Part shown: positions 34,791 through 44,675 of the stretch, piece by piece | How positions within the stretch are numbered: position 1 is the stretch's first letter | Layout: the number at the start of each line of letters is the position of its first letter | From: Gordionus sp. m RMFG-2023 | Lineage: Eukaryota > Nematomorpha > Gordioida > Chordodea > Parachordodidae | Direction: 5' to 3' | DNA: 64,000 bases | Assembly (NCBI RefSeq): GCF_954871325.1 | Contig: NC_088775.1 | Location: forward strand, 59,435,561-59,499,560 | Position numbers and translations under genes: made by a program | The notes under the pieces: model-generated | What the model saw: only the letters and a program-made list of their open reading frames with translations | Database searches by the model: none | What the model was told of the DNA's origin: nothing

Positions 34791-34803
34791 CAATATATAT
34801 CTC
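34790..34803 (+). promoter_or_regulatory. TATA-like element upstream of the orphan gene
   Basis: CAATATATATCTCA about 30 bp before the ATG at 34826. In DNA this A+T-rich such a match is expected often, so it is weak evidence. Confidence 0.2.
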
Positions 34804-34825
34804 AATTATAAAATCCATTAACAAT

Positions 34826-36379
34826 ATGACTATAAATATATCGTCCCATTTATTGATCCTCGTTATTTTGTGCATCACTTTTGTCGATTCGGTCCATGCT
34901 CGTTTCCCCTTCACACAATTAAACGCCCAAAACTATTTTAAGCATTTCGTTCCTTCCTCTGCCTGTTCCAGGTTAAACTTAGAGTTAAATGAAATAGATA
35001 ACAACGAGGGAGGTTCTATTTACGGATTTTCTGATCATCATGAGGCTATTCGTTGTGTGCCAGAAGAGGAGTCTCAATTTGTGGAAATCAACCTAGATTG
35101 GTCTCAAAGTGTGCTCAAAAGGTTGGACCCCAGAGATTTGCGTTATTTCGTCTTCAAAAAACGCCCCAATTCTTACCTAACTTTTTTGCAACGGGAAAGA
35201 GCTTATCAGGCAAATGACAACATGTTCTCTTGGTTACTAGATAAACGTTCATCTGAAGCCTACAATCCTCGTGGGGAAGAATTTGTGTCATTCTTAGATA
35301 AACCTTATACGGGCTCACCTATCAGATTGACACCGGGTTCCGATTATCTTTTATGCATTAAGATTCCCGGTCAATGGCCATTGAGGGATGAACATTGTAA
35401 AGGAATTATGATAGATATGAAGAAATGGAGGCGATACTGGATCGCACAATATTTTAGCAAAGTTGATTCCTTGAAATGCATACCACAGAAATTCAAAAGT
35501 TACATAGTTTTGCCCATACTTAATTTATCTAAATTAACGATTTACAAATTTCAATGCTTGATGGGAAGTTTGAACGCTTATGCTTATTATTATAATAAAG
35601 CTCGACCTAGTTCAGAGGAGCGAAAAAAATTAACAAATAAAATTCAAGATAGAAAAACTCTATCATCGACTATATTAAAAACGAAATCCAAAGATGTTGG
35701 AATAGTTAAGAAAATTCAAACTATGTATAATAATGTTAAAACGTTTATGATGAAAAAATTAAATATCAAAGATAAAAGCGCATTTGATTTAATAAGCACT
35801 AAAAGAAAAAATTCGATAGCTTGGATCAAAACCAAGATATACTCCTTAAAGGCCCAATCAAAAAATCCTCCCTGGAAATTTGACTGGTCTCCTATGAGAA
35901 TATTCTACAAATATCTCCACACGGCTTCGACCTGTATTATATGCTTTCCTTATTACAAATACATATCGAACATCATTAAACAAACTTATGATTCAGTTTT
36001 GAATGTATTTAAAGCTGAGAGGAAAGCCAAATGGATTTCAGATAAATCTTTCGAAAAACCTGCTCAAAATTTGTATGAAAATTACGCTAAAACAACCACT
36101 TTTACCAAAATTAGTGAGAGCCCTTGCGATAGAAATATTCAGACATCTCTCTCTATAATCAAAACCACCTCAGTTTTTGATAGAATAAGATATTGGGTTA
36201 AATCTTTTTACCCGTTATATTCATTTTTACCGAAGTTGTTTACTTTCAACGAATCTATTTTGACTTCCCATCTAAATTCTTTGCTATCCTGCAATTCGAC
36301 TTGGTTACTAATTCTACTCTTGTTACTTAATATTAATTTTACCTTGGCCGTTTTTTATAAATTATATTTTTGGAAATGA
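34826..36379 (+). CDS. Putative secreted or type I membrane protein, family not recognised
   Basis: 517-codon intronless frame, the only long uninterrupted frame in the window that is not a transposon. Residues 1-25 form a signal peptide (hydrophobic HLLILVILCITFV, likely cut after VHA). Residues 26-250 form a Cys-containing, presumably lumenal or extracellular region (Cys 47, 77, 177, 191, 218, 244). Residues 255-345 are strongly Lys-rich. A short hydrophobic patch lies near 366-384 and a clear transmembrane segment at 492-514 (WLLILLLLLNINFTLAVFY) with a tiny tail YKLYFWK. Possible N-glycosylation sites are N233 and N475. The ATG follows CCATTAACAAT; TATATATC lies about 30 bases upstream. 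Base composition is visibly less A+T-rich than the flanks. I know no family with this layout; it could be a lineage-specific host gene or cargo from an unknown element. Confidence 0.7.
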   Translation: MTINISSHLLILVILCITFVDSVHARFPFTQLNAQNYFKHFVPSSACSRLNLELNEIDNNEGGSIYGFSDHHEAIRCVPEEESQFVEINLDWSQSVLKRLDPRDLRYFVFKKRPNSYLTFLQRERAYQANDNMFSWLLDKRSSEAYNPRGEEFVSFLDKPYTGSPIRLTPGSDYLLCIKIPGQWPLRDEHCKGIMIDMKKWRRYWIAQYFSKVDSLKCIPQKFKSYIVLPILNLSKLTIYKFQCLMGSLNAYAYYYNKARPSSEERKKLTNKIQDRKTLSSTILKTKSKDVGIVKKIQTMYNNVKTFMMKKLNIKDKSAFDLISTKRKNSIAWIKTKIYSLKAQSKNPPWKFDWSPMRIFYKYLHTASTCIICFPYYKYISNIIKQTYDSVLNVFKAERKAKWISDKSFEKPAQNLYENYAKTTTFTKISESPCDRNIQTSLSIIKTTSVFDRIRYWVKSFYPLYSFLPKLFTFNESILTSHLNSLLSCNSTWLLILLLLLNINFTLAVFYKLYFWK

Positions 36380-37065
36380 TTTTATATTTATTTCTAGAGT
36401 ATAATGATTTGTATATATGTATATTCTTATCTTATCGAAATAACTAAAAATATGAGATAAATAATTTTTATAAATTGATTCTTATTAATCGTTATATAAT
36501 TCAATGCATAATTATTGGTGGACATTTTTAAAATCTTAGTTATAAAAAAAGGATTGATACTAAGATATATCCCAAATTTCATGATTAAAACACGATTATA
36601 TCATATCATTACTCATCCTTTTAAAATGCGAATTCATGAAGATATCTCTCTTAGAAATGCATGATCACATTGAAGAAATTCAATTGGAATTGATATGGAA
36701 TTAACTGTTCGAATTGGTAATCAATCGATTGGGCAGCAAGGACAGCATCCCAGTTTTTTTTGTAGGATGATTGGTCAAATATGAGATGTTGCCCCAATTA
36801 ATAAAACCAGGTGTAAATCGTAACCTGGGGTGGGTGTAAAGAAATTGAGAATTTCAGAGGAAAAAGTGGATAAAATTGTAGCATTACAAAGATTTGAACT
36901 AACTATAAACTAAATTCTTCTATTGACTTATTTAAAAAAAAGTTTTTATATAGGAAAAAATTATAAATTTCCACACATTCAAAATAACATCAAATATAGA
37001 ATGATAACATTTATCATTAAATGATTATAAGGGAAAATAGAGAGATGGTGCGGGACTGCAACTAG
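36380..37065. other. Region downstream of the orphan gene, nothing recognised
   Basis: A less A+T-rich patch at 36700-36870 (GCAGCAAGGACAGCATCCCA, AACCTGGGGTGGGTG) has no recognisable coding frame. No clear poly(A) signal was identified close to the stop. Confidence 0.45.
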
Positions 37066-37479
37066 GATTAAAAAGTATGCCTAGGGGAGACCGGGATTAT
37101 ATTGTACATAATAAATTGAGGGATTATAAAAAAAGAAGTAACTTATTAAAATTTAAAACGCTGTATATATTTTATCTATGGTTAAAATTAATATCTAAGA
37201 AAAAAAATCTTATATTTATTTAAAAAATTGTAAAAAATGAAAATATTTGAGTTATGAAAAATACTGGGGAGATTTTATCCTTTTTGGGGGGCATCCATTA
37301 GCACGTCATTTTCTATATATTTTATACATTTTTTCATAAAATAAATTCAGCAAATATATTAATATATTAAACGGTGTTAATCCTAAAATTTTGTAAATTT
37401 ATTGTCAAATTGATATTAAATTCATCCATGTTATAAATATAACTTAAAACTCAAATAATTTAAAATAATAAGTCAACCA

Positions 37480-37660
37480 TTTTCATATTGATATTGGTGG
37501 CCTTGGCTGACTTGTAGCCTCTAGTATTTTCAATGATAATCTGGATTTATTTTAATACATGCATCAAACCAGTCTTTACCAACTGCTTGAGTTATTTCCC
37601 AGATTAATTCATTTTTATGCTTATAGGCCATTTGAAATGCTAACACTTTAACCTAAATAT
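37480..37660 (-). pseudogene. pogo/jerky-type transposase fragment (CENP-B DNA-binding HTH)
   Basis: Minus strand: KVLAFQMAYKHKNELIWEIT then QAVGKDWFDACIKINPDYH, followed in a shifted frame by LKILEATSQPRPPI. In pogo- and jerky-like transposases this reads as A..G.DWF..F..RNP.LS.R.PE.TS.AR, the end of the second DNA-binding domain. The catalytic DDE part is gone. Confidence 0.6.
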
Positions 37661-37991
37661 AAACATAATGTAAAAAATTATTTAATATTAAGTTACTCTC
37701 ATAACAATTCTCAAAAAATTTATTTTGAATCTAGGTTTCAATATTTTATTATTAATATATGGAATCTCCTGCTAATTAATATTATGTCATATATTAATTA
37801 AATCTAATTCTGATGCAAAAAACAAGATTCTAATGCCTAATAATTTAATATTAAACACTATTTTAAAATTAATCAATCAATTACAGCATCATTTTAAAAT
37901 TATTTAAATATATATCATATAAAATATTTAATGCTAAATTAATGCACATAACAACATCTTTTTAAAATTAATAAATAAATTGCAACATTAT

Positions 37992-38193
37992 TGTTGTATA
38001 TTTTGAAATGATGATAAAGATATATTGAATTTTTATATGAAAAAGAAATGATGTTAACGATATATTATATTTTTATATGAAAAAGAAATGAGGTCAAAGA
38101 TATTTTTGTATTTTATTTAAAAAAAAATAATAATAATGTTTTTAAGTTATATAAATAAAATTTCATCTAATAAATTATAAGAAGTCCACAAAA
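37992..38193 (+). repeat. Gypsy fossil left LTR
   Basis: Contains tandem words like TTTTTATATGAAAAAGAAAT repeated at about 45-bp spacing and ends GAAGTCCACAAAA. Confidence 0.8.
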
Positions 38194-38330
38194 GTGGTGC
38201 CGTTTAATTTTTATTCAACCAACGGACAAGATATCTGGGTAATAGTGGACTCAGTATACTAATAAAAAATACAATCACGGTGGAAAATAAAAAATTCTTA
38301 AAAATAAAAAGGTAAAAAATTTTTGGAATA

Positions 38331-39104
38331 TAGGGTAAATTATTTTAAAAAAAAACAAACAATTAAAATAAAATAACAATATGTTTTTTTATTTTTGCAC
38401 AACCCTCAAAAAATAAATGACAATCAAATATAAAATATATAACATAACAGATTTAAAAAATACATTAAAAATTGGATATTTTAATTTTCGTTTTTTCTTT
38501 ATATATATATTCTCCTTTTTCTAAATTCCTTTAAAATATATTTCAATATAAATTATATTTTTATAAATTTACCTTAATTCATTGGTTGTCCTCGATAACC
38601 AATCTCCAAAAATTGATGCATTTTATTATAATAATTTGAAAAATCAAAAGTATATTTTCTTCTTGGAATAGCCGATGTTGGATCAGTAATAGAATCACCA
38701 CTTACAGAGGAAGAATTGATCATATGGAAATTATTTGTAATATTAGGTATTGAATTTGAATTAGATAAAACAGGATCAGGATTTAATGTAAATGAATTTG
38801 TATTACTAGATAAAATTTGTCGTATATTAAACATTTGAAAAAAATATTAAACTTTATTTTATAAAAAAAAAATTAAGTTATATAAAAAATGTAAATGCAA
38901 AAAAATTACCGTATGTATTTTATAAAAAAAATTAAATTATATAAAAATTGTAAATGCAAGAAAATTACCGTATGTATTTTTTAAATCTGTTTTGTTATAT
39001 ATTATATATTTGATTGTCATTTATTTTTAGAGGGTTGTGCAAAAATAAAAAAACATATTGTTATTTTATTTCAATTGTTTGTTTTTTTTAAATAATTTAC
39101 CCTA
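38331..39104. mobile_element. 774-bp element with long terminal inverted repeats, inserted in the gypsy leader
   Basis: 38331-38465 and 38976-39104 are inverted copies of about 130 bp, nearly identical: TAGGGTAAATTATTT, CAAACAATTAAAATAAAATA, TTTTTGCACAACCCTC, AAATAAATGACAATCAAATA and AACAGATTTAAAAAATACAT in both. Flanking TA dinucleotides (38329-38330, 39105-39106) fit a TA target duplication. The inside holds two tandem copies of a 60-bp unit (38860-38990, with GCAAGAAAATTACCGTATGT) and a small minus-strand frame (38574-38834). The transposon superfamily is not certain; the TA flank favours Tc1/mariner-type MITEs. Confidence 0.8.
38574..38834 (-). CDS. Small frame inside the 774-bp element, function unknown
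   Basis: 86 residues beginning MFNIRQILSS, Ser/Asn-rich in the first two thirds (PNITNNFHMINSSSVSGDSI), then a more conserved-looking end with PRRKYTFDFSNYYNKMHQFL and EIGYRGQPMN. A splice-donor-like AAGGTAAATTT follows the stop, so it could be a captured exon. I recognise no family, and it could be spurious; its placement between long inverted repeats is the only reason to list it. Confidence 0.3.
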   Translation of the reverse strand: MFNIRQILSSNTNSFTLNPDPVLSNSNSIPNITNNFHMINSSSVSGDSITDPTSAIPRRKYTFDFSNYYNKMHQFLEIGYRGQPMN

Positions 39105-39524
39105 TATATAAAATGATGTGCATTTATATAATTTTGATATTATTAATTATATTTGGTTTAATATATTGTCTAACTTTTAGTAATGTTATAATATTTATAA
39201 TAAAAGTTTTAATAAATTTTTTATAAATTTGTGGATAAAAAATAAATGTTTAATTATAAAAGGAGTATAAAAACTCAAAAGTATGTGGAAATGGTTCCAC
39301 AGAGAAATAATTGTATTATAGCTGTAGTAGTGATATGTTTATGGATAATTGGTATTATGATACATCGGAAAAAAATAAAAAGAGATGTTAAATTTAAAGG
39401 ATGAAATATGGAAAATATTAAATGAAAATATGATGGAAGGAATGAGGAAAAGTATCAATATTATTAGATCGGGAGGGGAACGAAAAGATATTGATAATAA
39501 AAGAGAAATAGAGATGAAAGTGGA

Positions 39525-40135
39525 ATGAGAGATAATAAACGAAATGATTGTAGTCATGGAGAAAATTGTGAGAGAAGGTATAATGAAAGGGATTCCAAAA
39601 GAGATGATCGAAGAAATGATAAGGAATACGATCATTTTAAAGAGTATAATACGTCAATGAACTTGCAGAGAAATGAAAGGGAAAATTGGGGAAAAGAAAA
39701 TTTTTTCCGAAATAGATTTAATCGTCCGAAGATTAATATGCAAAATGTAAAATGTTATTCATGTGGAGAATTTGGGCATATAAGTAGAAATTGTGTTGAG
39801 GGTGCAATGTTTAACAAGCAACCGATTAAATGTAATAGATGTGGAGGAGTTGGACATAGTAGTGAAAAATGTTATGTTCCGACGTATCGTATTATGGGAA
39901 ATAATCAAAGAACATTTCAATGTGAAAGATGTGGAAAAATGGGACATGCTAAAGAGAATTGTTATGTAAGAGAACCGATAAATGGAGAACATTTCCGGCA
40001 GTGAAATACATAGCACCGGCATCTAATGTAAGAGTGCTACAAAATAATGATATGATGAAAGAAGATAAAGTTGAAGTTATATGTTTTAAATGCAGAAAGG
40101 AAGGACATAGTGCTATAGAATGTCGAGAGAGGTGA
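39525..40135 (+). pseudogene. Gypsy fossil: gag/nucleocapsid region with zinc knuckles
   Basis: A basic Arg/Asn-rich stretch followed by four CCHC knuckles: CYSCGEFGHISRNC, CNRCGGVGHSSEKC, CERCGKMGHAKENC and, a little further on, CFKCRKEGHSAIEC. These bind the element's RNA during packaging in living relatives. Four knuckles is more than the one or two most Ty3/gypsy elements carry. Part of a broken fossil. Confidence 0.85.
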
Positions 40136-40249
40136 CTAGATGATAGCGAAAGTAATAAAATGGAGAGTATTACATTAAAGAATGAAATAAAATTTCGTGT
40201 GAATGGAGATGTAAAGTTAAGAAAGATTTAGTAGAAAAAAAATGTAAAT

Positions 40250-40684
40250 TTGGTAAATGGGGGAATTATAAAAGATTATAGAATCCCTATTTTAAAATTA
40301 GAGGACAAAAGTGAGAAGGATAAATGTCCTCGTGTGGCAATAGTTGTGGAAGTAAAAAAAATATCTATATTATTGGATACAGGTGCGGCAATATCGATCG
40401 TAGGTTATGAAAATTTTTGTGAATATTGGCCGGGAAAGAATATAATTAAAGAAGAGATGAAAGTTAAACAGTTTGACGGATCGGAAATAAAGGTTTTAGG
40501 AAAAATTGAAGTACCGTTTGTGATAAATGGTATAGTTAAATATTTAAATTTGTGGATTGTTGATAAAAAAGTAGATACGATTATGGGGTGGGAATGGATT
40601 GTTAAGATTGGTCCATTAAATAATTTTTGGGGTATCTTTTCAAATGAAATTAAACGAGATGAAATGATTAGAACGATGAAATAA
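40250..40684 (+). pseudogene. Gypsy fossil: aspartic protease region
   Basis: ISILLDTGAAISIVG holds the DTGA active-site motif of retropepsins, and VDTIMGWEWIVKIGPL is the second conserved strand with ILG-like hydrophobics. This is the usual position between nucleocapsid and reverse transcriptase. Part of a broken fossil. Confidence 0.85.
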
Positions 40685-41196
40685 AAAATCGAGAATTATG
40701 TCATGTAAAAAGTGAAATCATTGGAAATGGTGTGATGGGTAGTCAGAAAAGTGAGTTTGAAAAAGAAAATATGTCTCAAACGCGGATAGTTCCAGTTTAA
40801 AAAAGAAAGGTAAGATATACTGAGTTGTTGCAAAGTGTTAATATTATGGAAAATGACAATCCTAGAGAGGTAAAAAAGGAAATACCCTGTAGAAAATGTA
40901 TTAATGAGCGAAATAATGATGAAATAAAAATAGTTACAAAAACAGAAGAAATAGAGGAGAAAATTATTAGTCATGAAATGTATAAGGAACTGAAATTATG
41001 AAAAGAAAGATATACCAGTGTTACAGAATTTTCAGGCGAAATTTGTAAGAAAAAAAGAGGAAAAGGAGATTAATGGAGGGGAAGGAAAGGAACAATTGTC
41101 GAGTTTGGAAAATTGGAAACTTGCAGTGGCAGTTTTAATGAATGGTTATAGTGAAATTTTTGAGGAGAGATTAGGATTGTACCGCAGTATTGTCCG

Positions 41197-42420
41197 GTGC
41201 GAAGAGTTCCATTTGAATGGAGGGGGGAAATGGAAAAAGAGTTGGACAACTGGGTGAGAGATGGAATTATTTGTCCTATTGGTTACAGTGAATGGGCAAC
41301 TCCGTTGGTTCCTGTTAGAAAGGCCAATGGAAAATTGAGGTTATGTGCAGATTTTAGGGTGACTTTGAATCCTTGGGTGGTAGAGGTGAAATATCCGTTA
41401 CCGCGAATAGAAGAAATCTTGGCCAGTTTGAAAGGGGGAAAATATTTTTCCAAGATTGATTTTTCGTGTGCATATTTGCAATTACCGATGGCGAAAACGA
41501 CTAGGAAGTTGTTGACGATTACGACATTCAAGGGCTTGTTTACATTTTGTCGATTACCATTTGGGTTAAGTGTATCAGCCCCTATTTTTCGGCGGACAAT
41601 GGCTGCTGTTTTCCAAGGTTTAGAGGGTGTTTTTTATTATAGGGATGATGTTTTGGTTGTAGGAATAACGATGAAACAACATGATGATAGGCTAGAAGAA
41701 GTATTTATTAGAATTCGAAATAAAGGATTAAAGGCGAGTCCTGAAAAGAGTGTGTTGGGAGTAACTGAAGTGACGTATTTGGGTCATAGGATTAATGGAA
41801 TGGAGGTAAAACCGTTAAATAAGAATTTGTTGAGTATTGCGAATTTGAATAGGCCGACCAGTAAAGTAGAGGTCCAAGTCGTTTATGGGAATGGTAAATT
41901 ATTACCATCGGTTTATATCGAGTTTTGCGGAAATAGCTGCGCCTTTATATGAATTATTAAGGAAAGGGGTACATTTTGAATGGAAAGAATAACAAGAGAT
42001 TGCGTTCAGAACGTTAAAGGAGAGAATTGGGAAAGAGCCCATTCTAGTATGTTTTAATAGTGATCTGGAAGTAGTCTTGGCTGTAGATGCATGTAATAGA
42101 GGAGTAGGTGGGGCTATGTTGCATTTGATAGATGGAATGATAGAACAGGAGGCTTTAGCTGTGATTTTTGGATTAACGAAATGTCGTGAATACCTTATAG
42201 GTAGGAAGTTTGTTGTTTTACAGATCATAAGCCGTTGATCCACTTATTCAAGAAAGATAACAAAGAGTTGATGTTATCGCCTCGACTTCAGCGATGGTTA
42301 TTGTTAGTAGGAAGTTTTGATTTGGATTTAAAATATCGAAGGGGAAAAGAGAACCAGTTACCTGATATTTTGTCAAGGTTAGGTGCTGGCAAAAGTTTGG
42401 ATGAATCGGTGATTTTGAAA
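41197..42420 (+). pseudogene. Gypsy fossil: reverse transcriptase and RNase H region
   Basis: RT motifs: ELDNWVRDGIICPIGYSEWA, LVPVRKANGKLRLCADFR, FSKIDFSCAYLQLPM (first Asp), FCRLPFGLSVSAPIF and YYRDDVLVVG (catalytic pair; YxDD is usual), then VTYLGHRI. The RNase H part is recognisable further on (VLAVDACNRGVGGAM, RKFVV, PRLQRWLLLVGSFDLDLKYR). This arrangement and the motifs are those of Ty3/gypsy. Part of a broken fossil. Confidence 0.85.
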
Positions 42421-42599
42421 ATTGATAATCGGAAAGACTGTCTTGTACGTACGATAATGAGAAGTATAAAGGGTAGCCCAACGACATGGGAAGATATACA
42501 AAGGTTTACAAGAAAGATAGAGAATTAGCGGTAGTTAAATTATGTCTAATGGAAAAAAGATCATGGAAAGATGATGATAAAGTTTTCAAAAATATTGAA

Positions 42600-43536
42600 A
42601 CAGAATTAACTATAGTGGACGATTGTATTATGAGGGGACCCCGAGCTGTTATACCCCGGAAATTGAGGGTAAAAATTTTGAATGTTATACATGCGGGTCA
42701 TCAAGGAGTTACTCACATGAAACAATGGAGAAGAGAGTACGTATGGTGGCCGAAAATGAACGAGGATATTGATAAATTGGGAAAAGAATGTGAGATTTGT
42801 AATGCATGGTCTGACATGCCCCGTAGGGATAAAAATAGTACATGGCCAAAAGTTGTAGAACCAGAGAGAGGGTTCATGTTGATTTTTTCGAATATGAAGG
42901 TAAAAAGAATATATTAAGTGTAGATGCGTTCTTCAAATGGATAGAATTTGAAGATATTCATGGGTTAACGGCGAATATTGTGATTAAACATTTTAAAAAA
43001 GTATGGTCGAAGTTTGGTATTCCGAAAACTGTAGTATCGGATGGTGGACCAGCTTTTATCGGGGAAGAATTCAAGAGATTCTGTGAAAAAAGGGGTGTAT
43101 ATCATGTGTTAACGCCACCGTATCATCCCAGTTCCAATGGACAGGCGGAACGGATGGTAGCGACGGCTAAAGGATGGTTGAAGAAAACCAAAAGTGGAAA
43201 AGGAGAAATGTGGATGAAGTATTTGTATTATAATAATGCGATGGGTAATGATAATTTGTCTCCGGCAGAAAAAATGATAGGCCGGAAGGTAAGAATGTTT
43301 TTGGATATGTTAATATCCAAGCTGAGGTAATTGTGGAGGATATTGATAGAAGGGAGTTGGAATATACTGTAGGACTATTAGTATGGATTAGATTATATGG
43401 AAGTACTAAAAAATGGGAGAAAGGTGTAGTAATAGAAAATTTGGGAAACAAATTAAATAGGGTAAAATTTAATGATAATAGTGAAGGTGTCCGGCACAGG
43501 GATCAATTACGGAAGAGAGTGCTTAAAAATGGTTGA
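42600..43536 (+). pseudogene. Gypsy fossil: integrase region
   Basis: The zinc-binding HHCC domain is seen as IHAGHQGVTHMKQWRREYVW and CEICNAW. The catalytic core shows VDAFFKWIEF (Asp), TVVSDGGPAFIGEEFKRFCE (Asp) and PYHPSSNGQAERMVATAKGW (Glu), and a C-terminal part LVWIRLYGSTKKWEKGVV follows. It is the last coding part before the right LTR; no chromodomain or envelope is seen. Part of a broken fossil. Confidence 0.87.
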
Positions 43537-43981
43537 AAGAGGAAATTGTAAAAAAAAAGAAAATATGTAAGGATAGTTCCTGGTTAATAAAGATGTAGAT
43601 TTCAATGGTTTCAATGGTGTAAATAATCATGTAATCAAGAAGCAACCACTACCCACGTACATCGTATGTCCAACGTAAAAGAGGAACGACACTATTTTAG
43701 GAGGACAAAAAGTTATGACGGATACTACGAAAATCGCCCAAAAGAAAGGAGGATGGCAACGTTAGAATCGACCTTCTAAAAACAATACTGGGAAGATTAT
43801 CAAGATCTGATTGTGTGTATGAAGTGATAAAGAAGAAATACAGACATAAAAATATTGTTTAAACAAAAAATTATGGGAATCATTTATTGAATGCTTATGC
43901 GCTGATTAATTTTTTTTGCATAGTGATATAAAAATATATATATATATATATATATATAATTTTGTTCAGGATTTTTGTTAA
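43537..43981. other. Gypsy fossil untranslated 3' spacer
   Basis: Non-coding stretch between integrase and right LTR. It has purine-rich words (AAAGAAAGGAGGATGG near 43741-43756) and a (TA) run near 43935-43957. No other gene is seen. Confidence 0.6.
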
Positions 43982-44254
43982 GGTTGTATTATTTTGAAAT
44001 GATGTAAAAGATATATTGAATTTTTATATGAAAAAGAAATGATGTCAACGATATATTATATTTTTATATGAAAAAGAAATGAGGTCGAAGATATTTTTGT
44101 ATTTTATTTTTAAAAAAAAATAATAATGTTTTTTACGCTTCGAAAATTGTTAATTAAAAAAGAAATATTATTATATGTTTTTTAGTTATTTTTTTCCGTG
44201 TAAAAGTTATATAAATAAAATTTTCATCTAATAAATTATAAGAAGTCCACAAAA
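43982..44254 (+). repeat. Gypsy fossil right LTR
   Basis: Matches the left LTR, with about 70 extra bases near its 3' half (ACGCTTCGAAAATTG region) absent from the left copy. Confidence 0.8.
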
Positions 44255-44675
44255 ATTATAAAATTCTATAAATATATATAGTAAGGTCTCATAAAAATTT
44301 GTATTAATGTTATTACATTCATTTAATTTATATAAAATAATAAAGAATTCAATTACTTGTTTAGAGAATAATCCTAAAAATAGTCTTTGTTTTTTAAATA
44401 TCTATGATGTTAAACAATTTTCTGCAAAACAATTTTAAACCCAATTAAGCATCTTATTAAAGTATATATTTGGTTTAAATTTTAAATCTCTCAAAGTTTA
44501 TTAGTTTTAAAATTATTTGAGAAAAAATTACCTACCCAGGATAACACTATCCCCGGTCTCCCCTTGAACTTTTTAGAAGTTGATCCTGTATCTCAGATTT
44601 GGGCAAAAGATGTAATTTTATGCTTACTTATTTTATATCATTCATTAATTGTTAATTAGATAATATGCATTTGAT

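Larger units (their letters stand above)
37992..44254 (+). mobile_element. Ty3/gypsy LTR retrotransposon fossil, broken
   Basis: LTRs at 37992-38193 and about 43982-44254, possible 5-bp duplications ATTAT (37987-37991, 44255-44259), and a primer-site-like TGGTGCCG just after the left LTR. Parts in order: nucleocapsid with zinc knuckles, protease, reverse transcriptase, RNase H, integrase. No envelope gene is seen. It has several breaks (of the order of half a dozen) and cannot make a full polyprotein. Over their shared length the LTRs are about 95% alike by eye, plus a large indel, which suggests a moderately young insertion. A 774-bp element is inserted in the leader, and the whole lies within a pogo-like transposon. 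Confidence 0.88.
37066..44575 (-). mobile_element. Decayed pogo-like (Tc1/mariner superfamily) transposon, split by the gypsy fossil
   Basis: Inverted ends: left AAAAAGTATGCCTAGGGGAG then ACCGGGATTATATTG (37067-37107); right end on the minus strand AAAAAGTTCAAGGGGAGACC then GGGGATAGTGTTATCC (44575-44540). Inside the left half is a piece of a CENP-B-type helix-turn-helix (37480-37660). The LTR fossil 37992-44254 accounts for most of the distance, so the original element was roughly 1.2 kb and already truncated. Confidence 0.55.

Noticed and set aside
38331-39104. Inverted repeats as an LTR or foldback part of the gypsy fossil itself
   Set aside because: They are inverted, not direct, have TA flanks, and lie within the leader, so they belong to a separate insertion.
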